Source: Bombus terrestris (Eukaryota > Arthropoda > Insecta > Hymenoptera > Apidae). Taken from it: a DNA stretch of 64,000 bases. Made by a program: the position numbers and the translations under genes. The stretch lies in the NCBI RefSeq assembly GCF_910591885.1, contig NW_025963551.1, positions 124,001-188,000 of the forward strand. The letters are read 5' to 3'. The notes below the pieces were generated by a model that ran no database searches, was not told the DNA's origin, and worked only from the letters and a program-made list of their open reading frames with translations. Shown here piece by piece: positions 24,448 to 37,000 of the stretch. The stretch's first letter is position 1. Each line of letters opens with the position of its first letter.

Positions 24448-25606
24448 ATCGCTCCGCTCGCTCGTAAGAATCTAGTCCAACCTCACGACCGATCCGACAC
24501 GTTCGCAAATTTGAAATTACTCGCCTCCTTATCGGATAACGAACGGAAGAGGGATTGGTCTTAGGTTAGGCTATAGTTATCGGGCGAGCACAGGGAGCGA
24601 GGGACGCGTAAGGGTGTGTCACAAACCAACGGTTTGTCACATAGGGTCATTGAAATATTCGCACCAGCCTCAGGAGCCGGAAGTCTTTATCGAATTGCCT
24701 ACAGACAAAAGTTTACAGTATATCAATATTTGTACATAAATAGTAATATTTTCACACAGTACAGTGCAACGTGAGGTCCGAAATCGCTGACAAATTGAGG
24801 TAATAACAGGAAATATATGCAAGGCAATATAAGGTATATGTATAGCTTGGAAATTGTAATCGTTGCTCGCTCGCTCCGCTCGCTCGTAAGAATCTAGTCC
24901 AACCTCCCAACCGATCCGACACGTTCGCAAATTTGAAATTAGTCGCCTCCTTATCGAATGGCGAACGTAAGAGATATTGGTTTTAGGTTAGGCTGTAGTT
25001 TTCAAGCGAGCGCAGCAAGCGAGGGACGCATAAAGGTGTGTCACAAACCAACGGTTTGGCACTTAGGGACATTGAAATATTCGCACCAGCCCGAGGAGTC
25101 GGAAGTCTTTATCGCGTTGCCTACTGACAAAAGTTTACAGTTTATCAATAGTTTTACATAAATAGTAATATTTCCACATAGTACGGTGCAACGTGAGGTC
25201 CGAAATCGCTAACAAATTGAGGTAATAACAGGAAATATATGCAAGGCAATATAAGGTATATGTATAGCTTGGAAATTGTAATCGTTGCTCGCTCGCTCCG
25301 CTCTCTCGGAAGAATCTAGTCCAACCTCACAACCGATCCGACACGTTCGCTAATTTGAAGTTAGTCCCCTCCTTATCGGATAACGAAAGCAAGAGGGATT
25401 GGTTTTAGGTTAGGCTATAGTTATCGGGCGAGCACAGGGAGCGAGGGACGCGTAAGGGTGTGTCACAAACCAACGGTTTGTCACATAGGGTCATTGAAAT
25501 ATTCGCACCAGCCCCAGGAGCCGGAAGTCTTTATCGAATTGCGTACTGACAAAAGTTTACAGTATATCAATATTTGTACATAAATAGTAATATTTTCACA
25601 CAGTAC
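24437..25606 (+). repeat. 5-monomer back-copy (offset 2111 bp)
   Basis: From 24437 onward the sequence matches 22326 onward (offset 2111 bp), including gctcgatcgctcc and ctcacgaccg. The switch from the HOR-3 copy is confined to about 11 bp at 24437-24447 within GC block B and its flank. The match weakens at about 25470 (accaacgg versus accaccgg) and ends by 25606 (cagtacagtgc versus cagtacaatgc). The monomer landmarked at 24508 is therefore a chimera of two parents. Confidence 0.82.
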
Positions 25607-25719
25607 AGTGCAACGTGAGGTCCGAAATCGCTGACAAATTGAGATAATAACAGGAAATATATGCAAGGCAATATAAGGTATATGTATAGCTTGGAAATTG
25701 TAATCGTTGCTCGCTCGCT

Positions 25720-27435
25720 CCGCTCGCTCGTAAGAATCTAGTGCAACCTCACAACCGATCCGACACGCTCGCAAATTTGAAATTAGTCGCCTCCTTATCG
25801 GATAACGAACGGAAGAGGGATGGGTCTTAGGTTAGGCTATAGTTATCGGGCGAGCACAGGGAGCGAGGGACGCGTAAGGGTGTGTCACAAACCAACGGTT
25901 TGTCACATAGGGTCATTGAAATATTCGCACCAGCCCCAGGAGCCGGAAGTCTTTATCGAATTGCCTACAGACAAAAGTTTACAGTATATCAATATTTGTA
26001 CATAAATAGTAATATTTTCACACAGTACAGTGCAACGTGAGGTCCGAAATCGCTGACAAATTGAGGTAATAACAGGAAATATATGCAAGGCAATATAAGG
26101 TATATGTATAGCTTGGAAATTGTAATCGTTGCTCGCTCGCTCCGCTCGCTCGTAAGAATCTAGTCCAACCTCCCAACCGATCCGACACGTTCGCAAATTT
26201 GAAATTAGTCGCCTCCTTATCGAATGGCGAACGTAAGAGATATTGGTTTTAGGTTAGGCTGTAGTTTTCAAGCGAGCGCAGCAAGCGAGGGACGCATAAA
26301 GGTGTGTCACAAACCAACGGTTTGGCACTTAGGGACATTGAAATATTCGCACCAGCCCGAGGAGTCGGAAGTCTTTATCGCGTTGCTTACTGACAAAAGT
26401 TTACAGTTTATCAATAGTTTTACATAAATGGTAATATTTTCACACAGTACAATGCAACGTGAGGTCCGAAATCGCTGACAAATTGAGGTAATAATAGGAA
26501 ATATATGCAGGACAATATAAGATATATGTATAGCTTGGAAATTGTAATCGTTGATCGCTCGCTCCCCTCGCTCGTAAGAATCTAGTGCAACCTCACAACC
26601 GATCCGACACGTTCGCAAATTTGAAATTAGTCGCCTCCTTATCGGATAACGAACACAAGAGGGATTGGTTTTAGGTTAGGCTATAGTTATCGATCGGGCG
26701 CAGCGAGCGAGGGACGCATAAAGGTGTGTCACAAACCAACGGTTTGTCACATAGGGTCATTGAAATATTCGCACCTGCCCGAGGAGTAGGAAGTCTTTAT
26801 CGAGTTGCCTACTGACAAAAGTTTACAGTTTATCAATAGTTTTACATAAATAGTAATATTTCCACATAGTACAGTTGCAACGTGAGGTCCGAAATCGCTG
26901 ACAAATAAAGGTAATAACACGAAATATATGCTCGGCACCATAAGGTATATGTATAGCTTGGAAATTGTAATCGTTGCTCGCTCGCTCCGCTCGCTCGTGA
27001 GAATCTTGTCCAACCTCACAACCGATCCGACACGTTGGCAAATTTGAAATTAGTCGCCTCCTTATCGGATAACGAACGCAAGAGGGATTGGTTTTAGGTT
27101 AGGCTATAGTTATCGATCGAGCGCAGCGAGCGAGGGACGCATAAAGGTGTCACAAATCATCGGTTTGGCACATAGGGACATTGAAATATTCGCACCAGCC
27201 CGAGGAGTCGGAAGTCTTTATCGAGTTGCCTACTGACAAAAGTTTTCAGTTTATAAATAGTTTTACATAAATAGTAATATTTCCACACAGTACAGTTGCA
27301 ACGTGAGGTCCGAAATCGCTGACAAATTAAGGTAATAACAGGAAATATATGCACGGCACCATAAGGTATATGTATAGCTTGGAAATTGTTATCGTTGCTC
27401 GATCGCTCCGCTCGCTCGTAAGAATCTAGTCCAAC
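25720..27435 (+). repeat. 4-monomer block copied from 20655-22370 (offset 5065 bp)
   Basis: Landmarks at 25774, 26196, 26618 and 27041 match those at 20709, 21131, 21553 and 21976. Shared rare states include acacgctcgcaaatttg, the cgttgcttactgac variant and aacacgaaatatatgctcgg. Private differences are gggatgggtcttagg near 25818, aagttttcagtttat near 27240 and ctcacaaccg rather than ctcacgaccg near 27435. Confidence 0.8.
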
Positions 27436-27504
27436 CTCACAACCGATCCGACACGTTCGCAAATTTGAAATTACTCGCCTCCTTATCGGATAACGAACGG
27501 AAGA

Positions 27505-30495
27505 GGGATTGGTTTTAGGTTAGGCTATAGTTATCGGGCGAGCACTGGGAGCGAGGGACGCGTAAGGGTGTGTCACAAACCAACGGTTTGTCACATAGGG
27601 TCATTGAAATATTCGCACCAGCCCCAGGAGCCGGAAGTCTTTATCGAATTGCGTACTGACAAAAGTTTACAGTATATCAATATTTGTACATAAATAGTAA
27701 TATTTTCACACAGTACAATGCAACGTGGGGTCCGAAATCGCTGACAAATTGAGGTAATAATAGGAAATATATGCAGGACAATATAAGATATATGTATAGC
27801 TTGGAAATTGTAATCGTTGATCGCTCGCTCCCCTCGCTCGTAAGAATCGAGTGCAACCTCACAACCGATCCGACACGTTCGCAAATTTGAAATTAGTCGC
27901 CTCCTTATCGGATAACGAGCACAAGAGGGATTGGTTTTAGGTTAGGCTATAGTTATCGATCGAGCGCAGCGAGCGAGGGACGCATAAAGGTGTGTCACAA
28001 ATCATCGGTTTGGCACATAGGGACATTGAAATATTCGCACCTGCCCGAGGAGTAGGAAGTCTTTATCGAGTTGCCTACTGACAAAAGTTTACAGTTTGTT
28101 AATAGTTTTACATAAATAGTAATATTTCCACATAGTACAGTTGCAACGTGAGGTCCGAAATCGCTGACAAATTAAGGTAATAACAGGAAATATATGCACG
28201 GCACCATAAGGTATATGTATAGCTTGGAAATTGTAATCGTTGCTCGCTCGCTCCGCTCGCTCGTAAGAATCTATTCCAACCTCCCAACCGCTCCGACACG
28301 TTCGCAAATTTGAAATTAGTCGCCTCCTTATCGAATGGCGAACGTAAGAGATATTGGTTTTAGGTTAGGCTATAGTTTTCAAGCGAGCGCAGCGAGCGAG
28401 GGTCGCGTAAAGGTGTGTCACAAACCAACGGTTTGGCACTTAGGGACATTGAAATATTCGCACCAGCCCCAGGAGCCGGAAGTCTTTATCGAATTGCCTA
28501 CAGACAAAAGTTTACAGTATATCAATATTTGTACATAAATAGTAATATTTTCACACAGTACAGTGCAACGTGAGGTCCGAAATCGCTGACAAATTGAGGT
28601 AATAACAGGAAATATATGCAAGGCAATATAAGGTATATGTATAGCTTGGAAATTGTAATCGTTGCTCGCTCGCTCCGCTCGCTCGTAAGAATCTAGTCCA
28701 ACCTCCCAACCGATCCGACACGTTCGCAAATTTGAAATTAGTCCCCTCCTTATCGAATGGCGAACGTAAGAGATATTGGTTTTAGGTTAGGCTATAGTTA
28801 TCGATCGAGCGCAGCGAGCGAGGGACGCATAAAGGTGTGTCACAAATCATCGGTTTGGCACATAGGGACATTGAAATATTCGCACCTGCCCGAGGAGTAG
28901 GAAGTCTTTATCGAGTTGCCTACTGACAAAAGTTTACAGTTTGTTAATAGTTTTACATAAATAGTAATATTTCCACATAGTACAGTTGCAACGTGAGGTC
29001 CGAAATCGCTGACAAATTAAGGTAATAACAGGAAATATATGCACGGCACCATGAGGTATATGTATAGCTTGGAAATTGTAATCGTTGCTCGCTCGCTCCG
29101 CTCGCTCGTAAGACTCTATTCCAACCTCCCAACCGCTCCGACACGTTCGCAAATTTGAAATTAGTCGCCTCCTTATCGAATGGCGAACGTAAGAGATATT
29201 GGTTTTAGGTTAGGCTATAGTTTTCAAGCGAGCGCAGCGAGCGAGGGTCGCGTAAAGGTGTGTCACAAACCAACGGTTTGGCACTTAGGGACATTGAAAT
29301 ATGCGCACCAGCCCCAGGAGCCGGAAGTTTTTATCGAATTGCGTACTGACAAAAGTTTACAGTATATCAATATTTGTACATAAATAGTAATATTTTCACA
29401 CAGTACAATGCAACGTGAGGTCCGAAATCGCTGACAAATTGAGGTAATAATAGGAAATATATGCAGGACAATATAAGATATATGTATAGCTTGGAAATTG
29501 TAATCGTTGATCGCTCGCTCGCCTCGCTCGTAAGAATCTAGTGCAACCTCACAACCGATCCGACACGCTCGCAAATTTGAAATTAGTCGCCTCCTTATCG
29601 GATAACGAACGGAAGAGGGATTGGTCTTAGGTTAGGCTATAGTTATCGGGCGAGCACAGGGAGCGAGGGACGCGTAAGGGTGTGTCACAAACCAACGGTT
29701 TGTCACATAGGGTCATTGAAATATTCGCACCAGCCCCAGGAGCCGGAAGTCTTTATCGAATTGCCTACAGACAAAAGTTTACAGTATATCAATATTTGTA
29801 CATAAATAGTAATATTTTCACACAGTACAGTGCAACGTGAGGTCCGAAATCGCTGACAAGTTGAGGTAATAACAGGAAATATATGCAAGGCAATATAAGG
29901 TATATGTATAGCTTGGAAATTGTAATCGTTGCTCTCTCGCTCCGCTCGCTCGTAAGAATCTAGTCCAACCTCCCAACCGATCCGACACGTTCGCAAATTT
30001 GAAATTAGTCCCCTCCTTATCGAATGGCGAACGTAAGAGATATTGGTTTTAGGTTAGGCTGTAGTTTTCAAGCGAGCGCAGCAATCGAGGGACGCATAAA
30101 GGTGTGTCACAAACCAACGGTTTGGCACTTAGGGACATTGAAATATTCGCACCAGCCCGAGGAGTCGGAAGTCTTTATCGCGTTGCCTACTGACAAAAGT
30201 TTACAGTTTATCAATAGTTTTACATAAATGGTAATATTTTCACACAGTACAATGCAACGTGAGGTCCGAAATCGCTGACAAATTGAGGTAATAATAGGAA
30301 ATATATGCAGGACAATATAAGATATATGTATAGCTTGGAAATTGTAATCGTTGATCGCTCGCTCCCCTCGCTCGTAAGAATCTAGTGCAACCTCACAACC
30401 GATCCGACACGTTCGCAAATTTGAAATTAGTCGCCTCCTTATCGGATAACGAACACAAGAGGGATTGGTTTTAGGTTAGGCTATAGTTATCGATC
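27505..30495 (+). repeat. Patchwork copied from 11.5-13.6 kb with a local two-monomer duplication
   Basis: Bases 27505-28480 match 11464-12439 at offset 16041 bp (shared gcactgggagcg, cgtggggtcc and tattccaacctcccaaccgctcc). Bases of about 28800-29330 repeat the preceding 27955-28485 at 845 bp (two monomers), again carrying cccaaccgctccgacacg. About 28810-30490 then matches 11920-13604 at offset 16886 bp, which is 16041 plus 845. The local duplication therefore explains the offset change. Private changes include aatatgcgcacc near 29299 and gcaatcgaggg near 30081. Confidence 0.78.
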
Positions 30496-33400
30496 GAGCG
30501 CAGCGAGCGAGGGACGCATAAAGGTGTGTCACAAATCATCGGTTTGGCACATAGGGACATTGAAATATTCGCACCTGCCCGAGGAGTAGGAAGTCTTTAT
30601 CGAGTTGCCTACTGACAAAAGTTTACAGTTTATCAATAGTTTTACATAAATAGTAATATTTCCACATAGTACAGTTGCAACGTGAGGTCCGAAATCGCTG
30701 ACAAATAAAGGTAATAACAGGAAATATATGCTCGGCACCATAAGGTATATGTATAGCTTGGAAATTGTAATCGTTGCTCGCTCGCTCCGCTCGCTCGTGA
30801 GAATCTTGTCCAACCTCACAACCGATCCGACACGTTGGCAAATTTGAAATTAGTCGCCTCCTTATCGGATAACGAACGCAAGAGGGATTGGTTTTAGGTT
30901 AGGCTATAGTTATCGATCGAGCGCAGCGAGCGAGGGACGCATAAAGGTGTCACAAATCATCGGTTTGGCACATAGGGACATTGAAATATTCGCACCAGCC
31001 CGAGGAGTCGGAAGTCTTTATCGAGTTGCCTACTGACAAAAGTTTACAGTTTATAAATAGTTTTACATAAATAGTAATATTTCCACACACTACAGTTGCA
31101 ACGTGAGGTCCGAAATCGCTGACAAATTAAGGTAATAACAGGAAATATATGCACGACACCATAAGGTATATGTATAGCTTGGAAATTGTTATCGTTGCTC
31201 GTTAGCTCCGCTCGCTCGTAAGAATCTAGTCCAACCTCACAACCGATCCGACACGTTCGCAAATTTGAAATTACTCGCCTCCTTATCGGATAACGAATGG
31301 AAGAGGGATTGGTCTTAGGTTAGGCTATAGTTATCGGGCGAGCACAGGGAGCGAGGGACGCGTAAGGGTGTGTCACAAACCAACGGTTTGTCACATAGGG
31401 TCATTGAAATATTCGCACCAGCCTCAGGAGCCGGAAGTCTTTATCGAATTGCCTACAGACAAAAGTTTACAGTATATCAATATTTGTACATAAATAGTAA
31501 TATTTTCACACAGTACAGTGCAACGTGAGGTCCGAAATCGCTGACAAATTGAGGTAATAACAGGAAATATATGCAAGGCAATATAAGGTATATGTATAGC
31601 TTGGAAATTGTAATCGTTGCTCGCTCGCTCCGCTCGCTCGTAAGAATCTAGTCCAACCTCCCAACCGATCCGACACGTTCGCAAATTTGAAATTAGTCGC
31701 CTCCTTATCGAATGGCGAACGTAAGAGATATTGGTTTTAGGTTAGGCTGTAGTTTTCAAGCGAGCGCAGCAAGCGAGGGACGCATAAAGGTGTGTCACAA
31801 ACCAACGGTTTTGCACTTAGGGACATTGAAATATTCGCACCAGCCCGAGGAGTCGGAAGTCTTTATCGCGTTGCCTACTGACAAAAGTTTACAGTTTATC
31901 AATAGTTTTACATAAATAGTAATATTTCCACATAGTACGGTGCAACGTGAGGTCCGAAATCGCTAACAAATTGAGGTAATAACAGGAAATATATGCAAGG
32001 CAATATAAGGTATATGTATAGCTTGGAAATTGTAATCGTTGCTCGCTCTCTCCGCTCTCTCGTAAGAATCTAGTCCAACCTCACAACCGATCCGACACGT
32101 TCGCAAATTTGAAGTTAGTCCCCTCCTTATCGGATAACGAAAGCAAGAGGGATTGGTTTTAGGTTAGGCTATAGTTATCGGGCGAGCACAGGGAGCGAGG
32201 GACGCGTAAGGGTGTGTCACAAACCAACGGTTTGTCACATAGGGACATTGAAATATTCGCACCAGCCCCAGGAGCCGGAAGTCTTTATCGAATTGCGTAC
32301 TGACAAAAGTTTACAGTATATCAATATTTGTACATAAATAGTAATATTTTCACACAGTACAATGCAACGTGAGGTCCGAAATCGCTGACAAATTGAGGTA
32401 ATAATAGGAAATATATGCAGGACAATATAAGATATATGTATAGCTTGGAAATTGTAATCGTTGATCGCTCGCTCCCCTCGCTCGTAAGAATCTAGTGCAA
32501 CCTCACAACCGATCCGACACGTTCGCAAATTTGAAATTACTCGCCTCCTTATCGGATAACGAACACAAGAGGGATTGGTCTTAGGTTAGGCTATAGTTAT
32601 CGGGCGAGCACAGGGAGCGAGGGACGCGTAAGTGTGTGTCACAAACCAACGGTTTGGCACGTAGGGACATTGAAATATTCGCACCAGCCCGAGGAGTCGG
32701 AAGTCTTTATCGCGTTGCCTACTGACAAAAGTTTACAGTTTATCAATAGTTTTACATAAATAGTAGTATTTCCACATAGTACGGTGCAACGTAAGGTCCG
32801 AAATCGCTGACAAATTGAGGTAATAACAGGAAATATATGCAAGGCAATATAAGGTATAGGTATAGCTTGGAAATTGTAATCGTTGCTCGCTCGCTCCGCT
32901 CGCTCGTAAGAATCTAGTCCAACCTCCCAACCGATCCGACACGTTCGCAAATTTCAAATTGGTCCCCTCCTTATCGAATGGCGAACGTGAGAGATATTGG
33001 TTTTAGGTTAGGCTATAGTTTTCAAGCGAGCGCAGCGAGCGAGGGTCGCGTAAAGGTGTGTCACAAACCAACGGTTTGGCACTTAGGGACATTGAAATAT
33101 TCGCACCAGCCCGAGGAGTCGGAAGTCTTTATCGCGTTGCATACTGACAAAAGTTTACAGTTTATCAATAGTTTTACATAAATAGTAATATTTCCACATA
33201 GTACGGTGCAACGTAAGGTCCGAAATCGCTGACAAATTGAGGTAATAACAGGAAATATATGCAAGACAATATAAGGTATATGTATAGCTTGGAAATTGTA
33301 ATCGTTGCTCGCTCGCTCCGCTCGCTCGTAAGAATCTAGTCCAACCTCACAACCGATCCGACACGTTCGCAAATTTGAAGTTAGTCCACTCCTTATCGGA

Positions 33401-34097
33401 TAACGAAAGCAAGAGGGATTGGTTTTAGGTTAGGCTATAGTTATCGGGCGAGCACAGGGAGCGAGGGACGCGTAAGGGTGTGTCACAAACCAACGGTTTG
33501 TCACATAGGGTCATTGAAATATTCGCACCAGCCCCAGGAGCCGGAAGTCTTTATCGAATTGCGTACTGACAAAAGTTTACAGTATATCAATATTTGTACA
33601 TAAATAGTAATATTTTCACACAGTACAATGCAACGTGAGGTCCGAAATCGCTGACAAATTGAGGTAATAATAGGAAATATATGCAGGACAATATAAGGTA
33701 TATGTATAGCTTGGAAATTGTAATCGTTGCTAGCTCGCTCCGCTCGCTCGTAAGAATCTAGTGCAACCTCACAACCGATGCGACACGTTCGCAAATTTGA
33801 AATTAGTCGCCTCCTTATCGGATAACGAAAGCAAGAGGGATTGGTTTTAGGTTAGGCTATAGTTATCGGGCGAGCACTGGGAGCGAGGGACGCGTAAGGG
33901 TGTGTCACAAACCAACGGTTTGTCACATAGGGTCATTGAAATATTCGCACCAGCCCCAGGAGCCGGAAGTCTTTATCGAATTGCGTACTGACAAAAGTTT
34001 ACAGTATATCAATATTTGTACATAAATAGTAATATTTTCACACAGTACAATGCAACGTGAGGTCCGAAATCGCTGACAAATTGAGGTAATAATAGGA
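30495..34097 (+). repeat. Diverse monomers between HOR blocks
   Basis: About eight and a half monomers. The first part (about 30600-32100) resembles 17500-19000 at about 13086 bp offset, with private changes such as cgttagctccgc near 31201, tgcacgacacc near 31151 and gttttgcactt near 31808. The later monomers (32528-33794) have no long-range partner in the same order. They include a recombinant with GC block A state i joined to a state iii-like dyad (near 32600-32670). Confidence 0.65.
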
Positions 34098-37000
34098 AAT
34101 ATATGCAGGACAATATAAGATATATGTATAGCTTGGAAATTGTAATCGTTGATCGCTCGCTCCCCTCGCTCGTAAGAATCTAGTGCAACCTCACAACCGA
34201 TCCGACACGTTCGCAAATTTGAAATTAGTCCCCTCCTTATCGAATGGCGAACGTAAGAGATATTGGTTTTAGGTTAGGCTATAGTTCTCAAGCGAGCGCA
34301 GCGAGCGAGGGTCGCGTAAAGGTGTGTCACAAACCAACGGTTTGGCACTTAGGGACATTGAAATATTCGCACCAGCCCGAGGAGTCGGAAGTCTTTATCG
34401 CGTTGCCTACTGACAAAAGTTTACAGTTTATCAATAGTTTTACATAAATAGTAATATTTCCACATAGTACGGTGCAACTTAAGGTCCGCAATCGCTGACA
34501 AATTGAGGTAATAACAGGAAATATATGCAAGGCAATATAAGGTATATGTATAGCTTGGAAATTGTAATCGTTGCTCGCTCGCTCTGCTCGCTCGTAAGAA
34601 TCTAGTCCAACCTCCCAACCGATACGACACGTTCGCAAATTTGAAATTAGTCCCCTCCTTATCGAATGGCGAACGTAAGAGGGATTGGTTTTAGGTTAGG
34701 CTATAGTTATCGGGCGAGCACAGGGAGCGAGGGACGCGTAAGGGTGTGTCACAAACCAACGGTTTGTCACATAGGGTCATTGAAATATTCGCACCAGCCC
34801 CAGGAGCCGGAAGTCTTTATCGAATTGCGTACTGATAAAAGTTTACAGTATATCAATATTTGTACATAAATAGTAATATTTTCACACAGTACAGTGCAAC
34901 GTGAGTTCCGAAATCGCTGACAAATTGAGGTAATACCAGGAAATATATGCAAGGCAATATAAGGTATATGTATAGCTTGGAAATTGTAATCGTTGCTCGC
35001 TCGCTCCGCTCGCTCGTAAGAATCTAGTCCAACCTCCCAACCGATACGACACGTTCGCAAATTTGAAATTAGTCCCCTCCTTATCGAATGGCGAACGTAA
35101 GAGGGATTGATTTTAGGTTAGGCTATAGTTATCGGGCGAGCACAGGGAGCGAGGGACGCGTAAGGGTGTGTCACAAACCAACGGTTTGTCACATAGGGTC
35201 ATTGAAATATTCGCACCAGCCCCAGGAGCCGGAAGTCTTTATCGAATTGCGTACTGATAAAAGTTTACAGTATATCAATATTTGTACATAAATAGTAATA
35301 TTTTCACACAGTACAGTGCAACGTGAGTTCCGAAATCGCTGACAAATTGAGGTAATAACAGGAAATATATGCAAGGCAATATAAGGTATATGTATATCTT
35401 GGAAATTGTAATCGTTGCTCGCTCGCTCCGCTCGCTCGTAAGAATCTAGTCCAACCTCCCAACCGATCCGACACGTTCGCAAATTTGAAATTAGTCCCCT
35501 CCTTATCGAATGGCGAACGTAAGAGATATTGGTTTTAGGTTAGGCTATAGTTTTCAAGCGAGCGCAGCGAGCGAGGGTCGCGTAAAGGTGTGTCACAAAC
35601 CAACGGTTTGGCACTTAGGGTCATTGAAATATTCGCACCAGCCCCAGGAGCCGGAAGTCTTTATCGAATTGCGTACTGACAAAAGTTTACAGTTTATCAA
35701 TAGTTTTACATAAATAGTAATATTTCCACATAGTACCGTGCAACGTAAGGCCCGAAATCGCTGACAAATTGAGGTAATAACAGGAAATATATGCAAGGCA
35801 ATATAAGGTATATGTATAGCTTGGAAATTGTAATCGTTGCTCGCTCGCTCCGCTCGCTCGTAAGAATCTAGTGCAACCTCACAACCGATCCGACACGTTC
35901 GCAAATTTGAAATTAGTCGCCTCCTTATCGGATAACGAAAGCAAGAGGGATTGGTTTTAGGTTAGGCTATAGTTATCGGGCGAGCACAGGGAGCGAGGGA
36001 CGCGTAAGGGTGTGTCACAAACCAACGGTTTGTCACATAGGGTCATTGAAATATTCGCACCAGCCCCAGGAGCCGGAAGTCTTTATCGAATTGCGTACTG
36101 ACAAAAGTTTAGAGTATATCAATATTTGTACATAAATAGTAATATTTTCACACAGTACAATGCAACGTGAGGTCCGAAATCGCTGACAAATTGAGGTAAT
36201 AACAGGAAATATATGCAAGGCAATATAAGGTATATGTATAGCTTGGAAATTGTAATCGTTGCTCGCTCGCTCCGCTCGCTCGTAAGAATCTAGTCCAACC
36301 TCACAACCGATCCGACACGTTCGCAAATTTGAAATTAGTCGCCTCCTTATCGGATAACGAACGCAAGAGGGATTGGATTTAGGTTAGGCTATAGTTTTCA
36401 AGCGAGCGCAGCGAGCGAGGGTCGCGTAAAGGTGTGTCACAAACCAACGGTTTGGCACTTAGGGACATTGAAATATTCGCACCAGCCCGAGGAGTCGGAA
36501 GTCTTTATCGCGTTGCCTACTGACAAAATTTTACAGTTTATGAATAGTTTTACATAAATAGTAATATTTCCACATAGTACAGTTGCAACGTGAGGTCCGA
36601 AATCGCTGACAAATTGAGGTAATAATAGGGAATATATGCAGGACAATATAAGATATATGTATAGCTTGGAAATTGTAATCGTTGATCGCTCGCTCCCCTC
36701 GCTCGTAAGAATCTAGTGCAACCTCACAACCGATCTGACACGTTCGCAAATTTGAAATTAGTCACCTCCTTGTCGAATGGCGAACGTAAGAGATATTGGT
36801 TTTAGGTTAGGCTATAGTTTTCAAGCGAGCGCAGCGAGCGAGGGTCGCGTAAAGGTGTGTCACAAACCAACGGTTTGGCACTTAGGGACATTGAAATATT
36901 CGCACCAGCCCGAGGAGTCGGAAGTCTTTATCGCGTTGCCTACTGACAAAAGTTTACAGTTTATCAATAGTTTTACATAAATAGTAATATTTCTACATAG

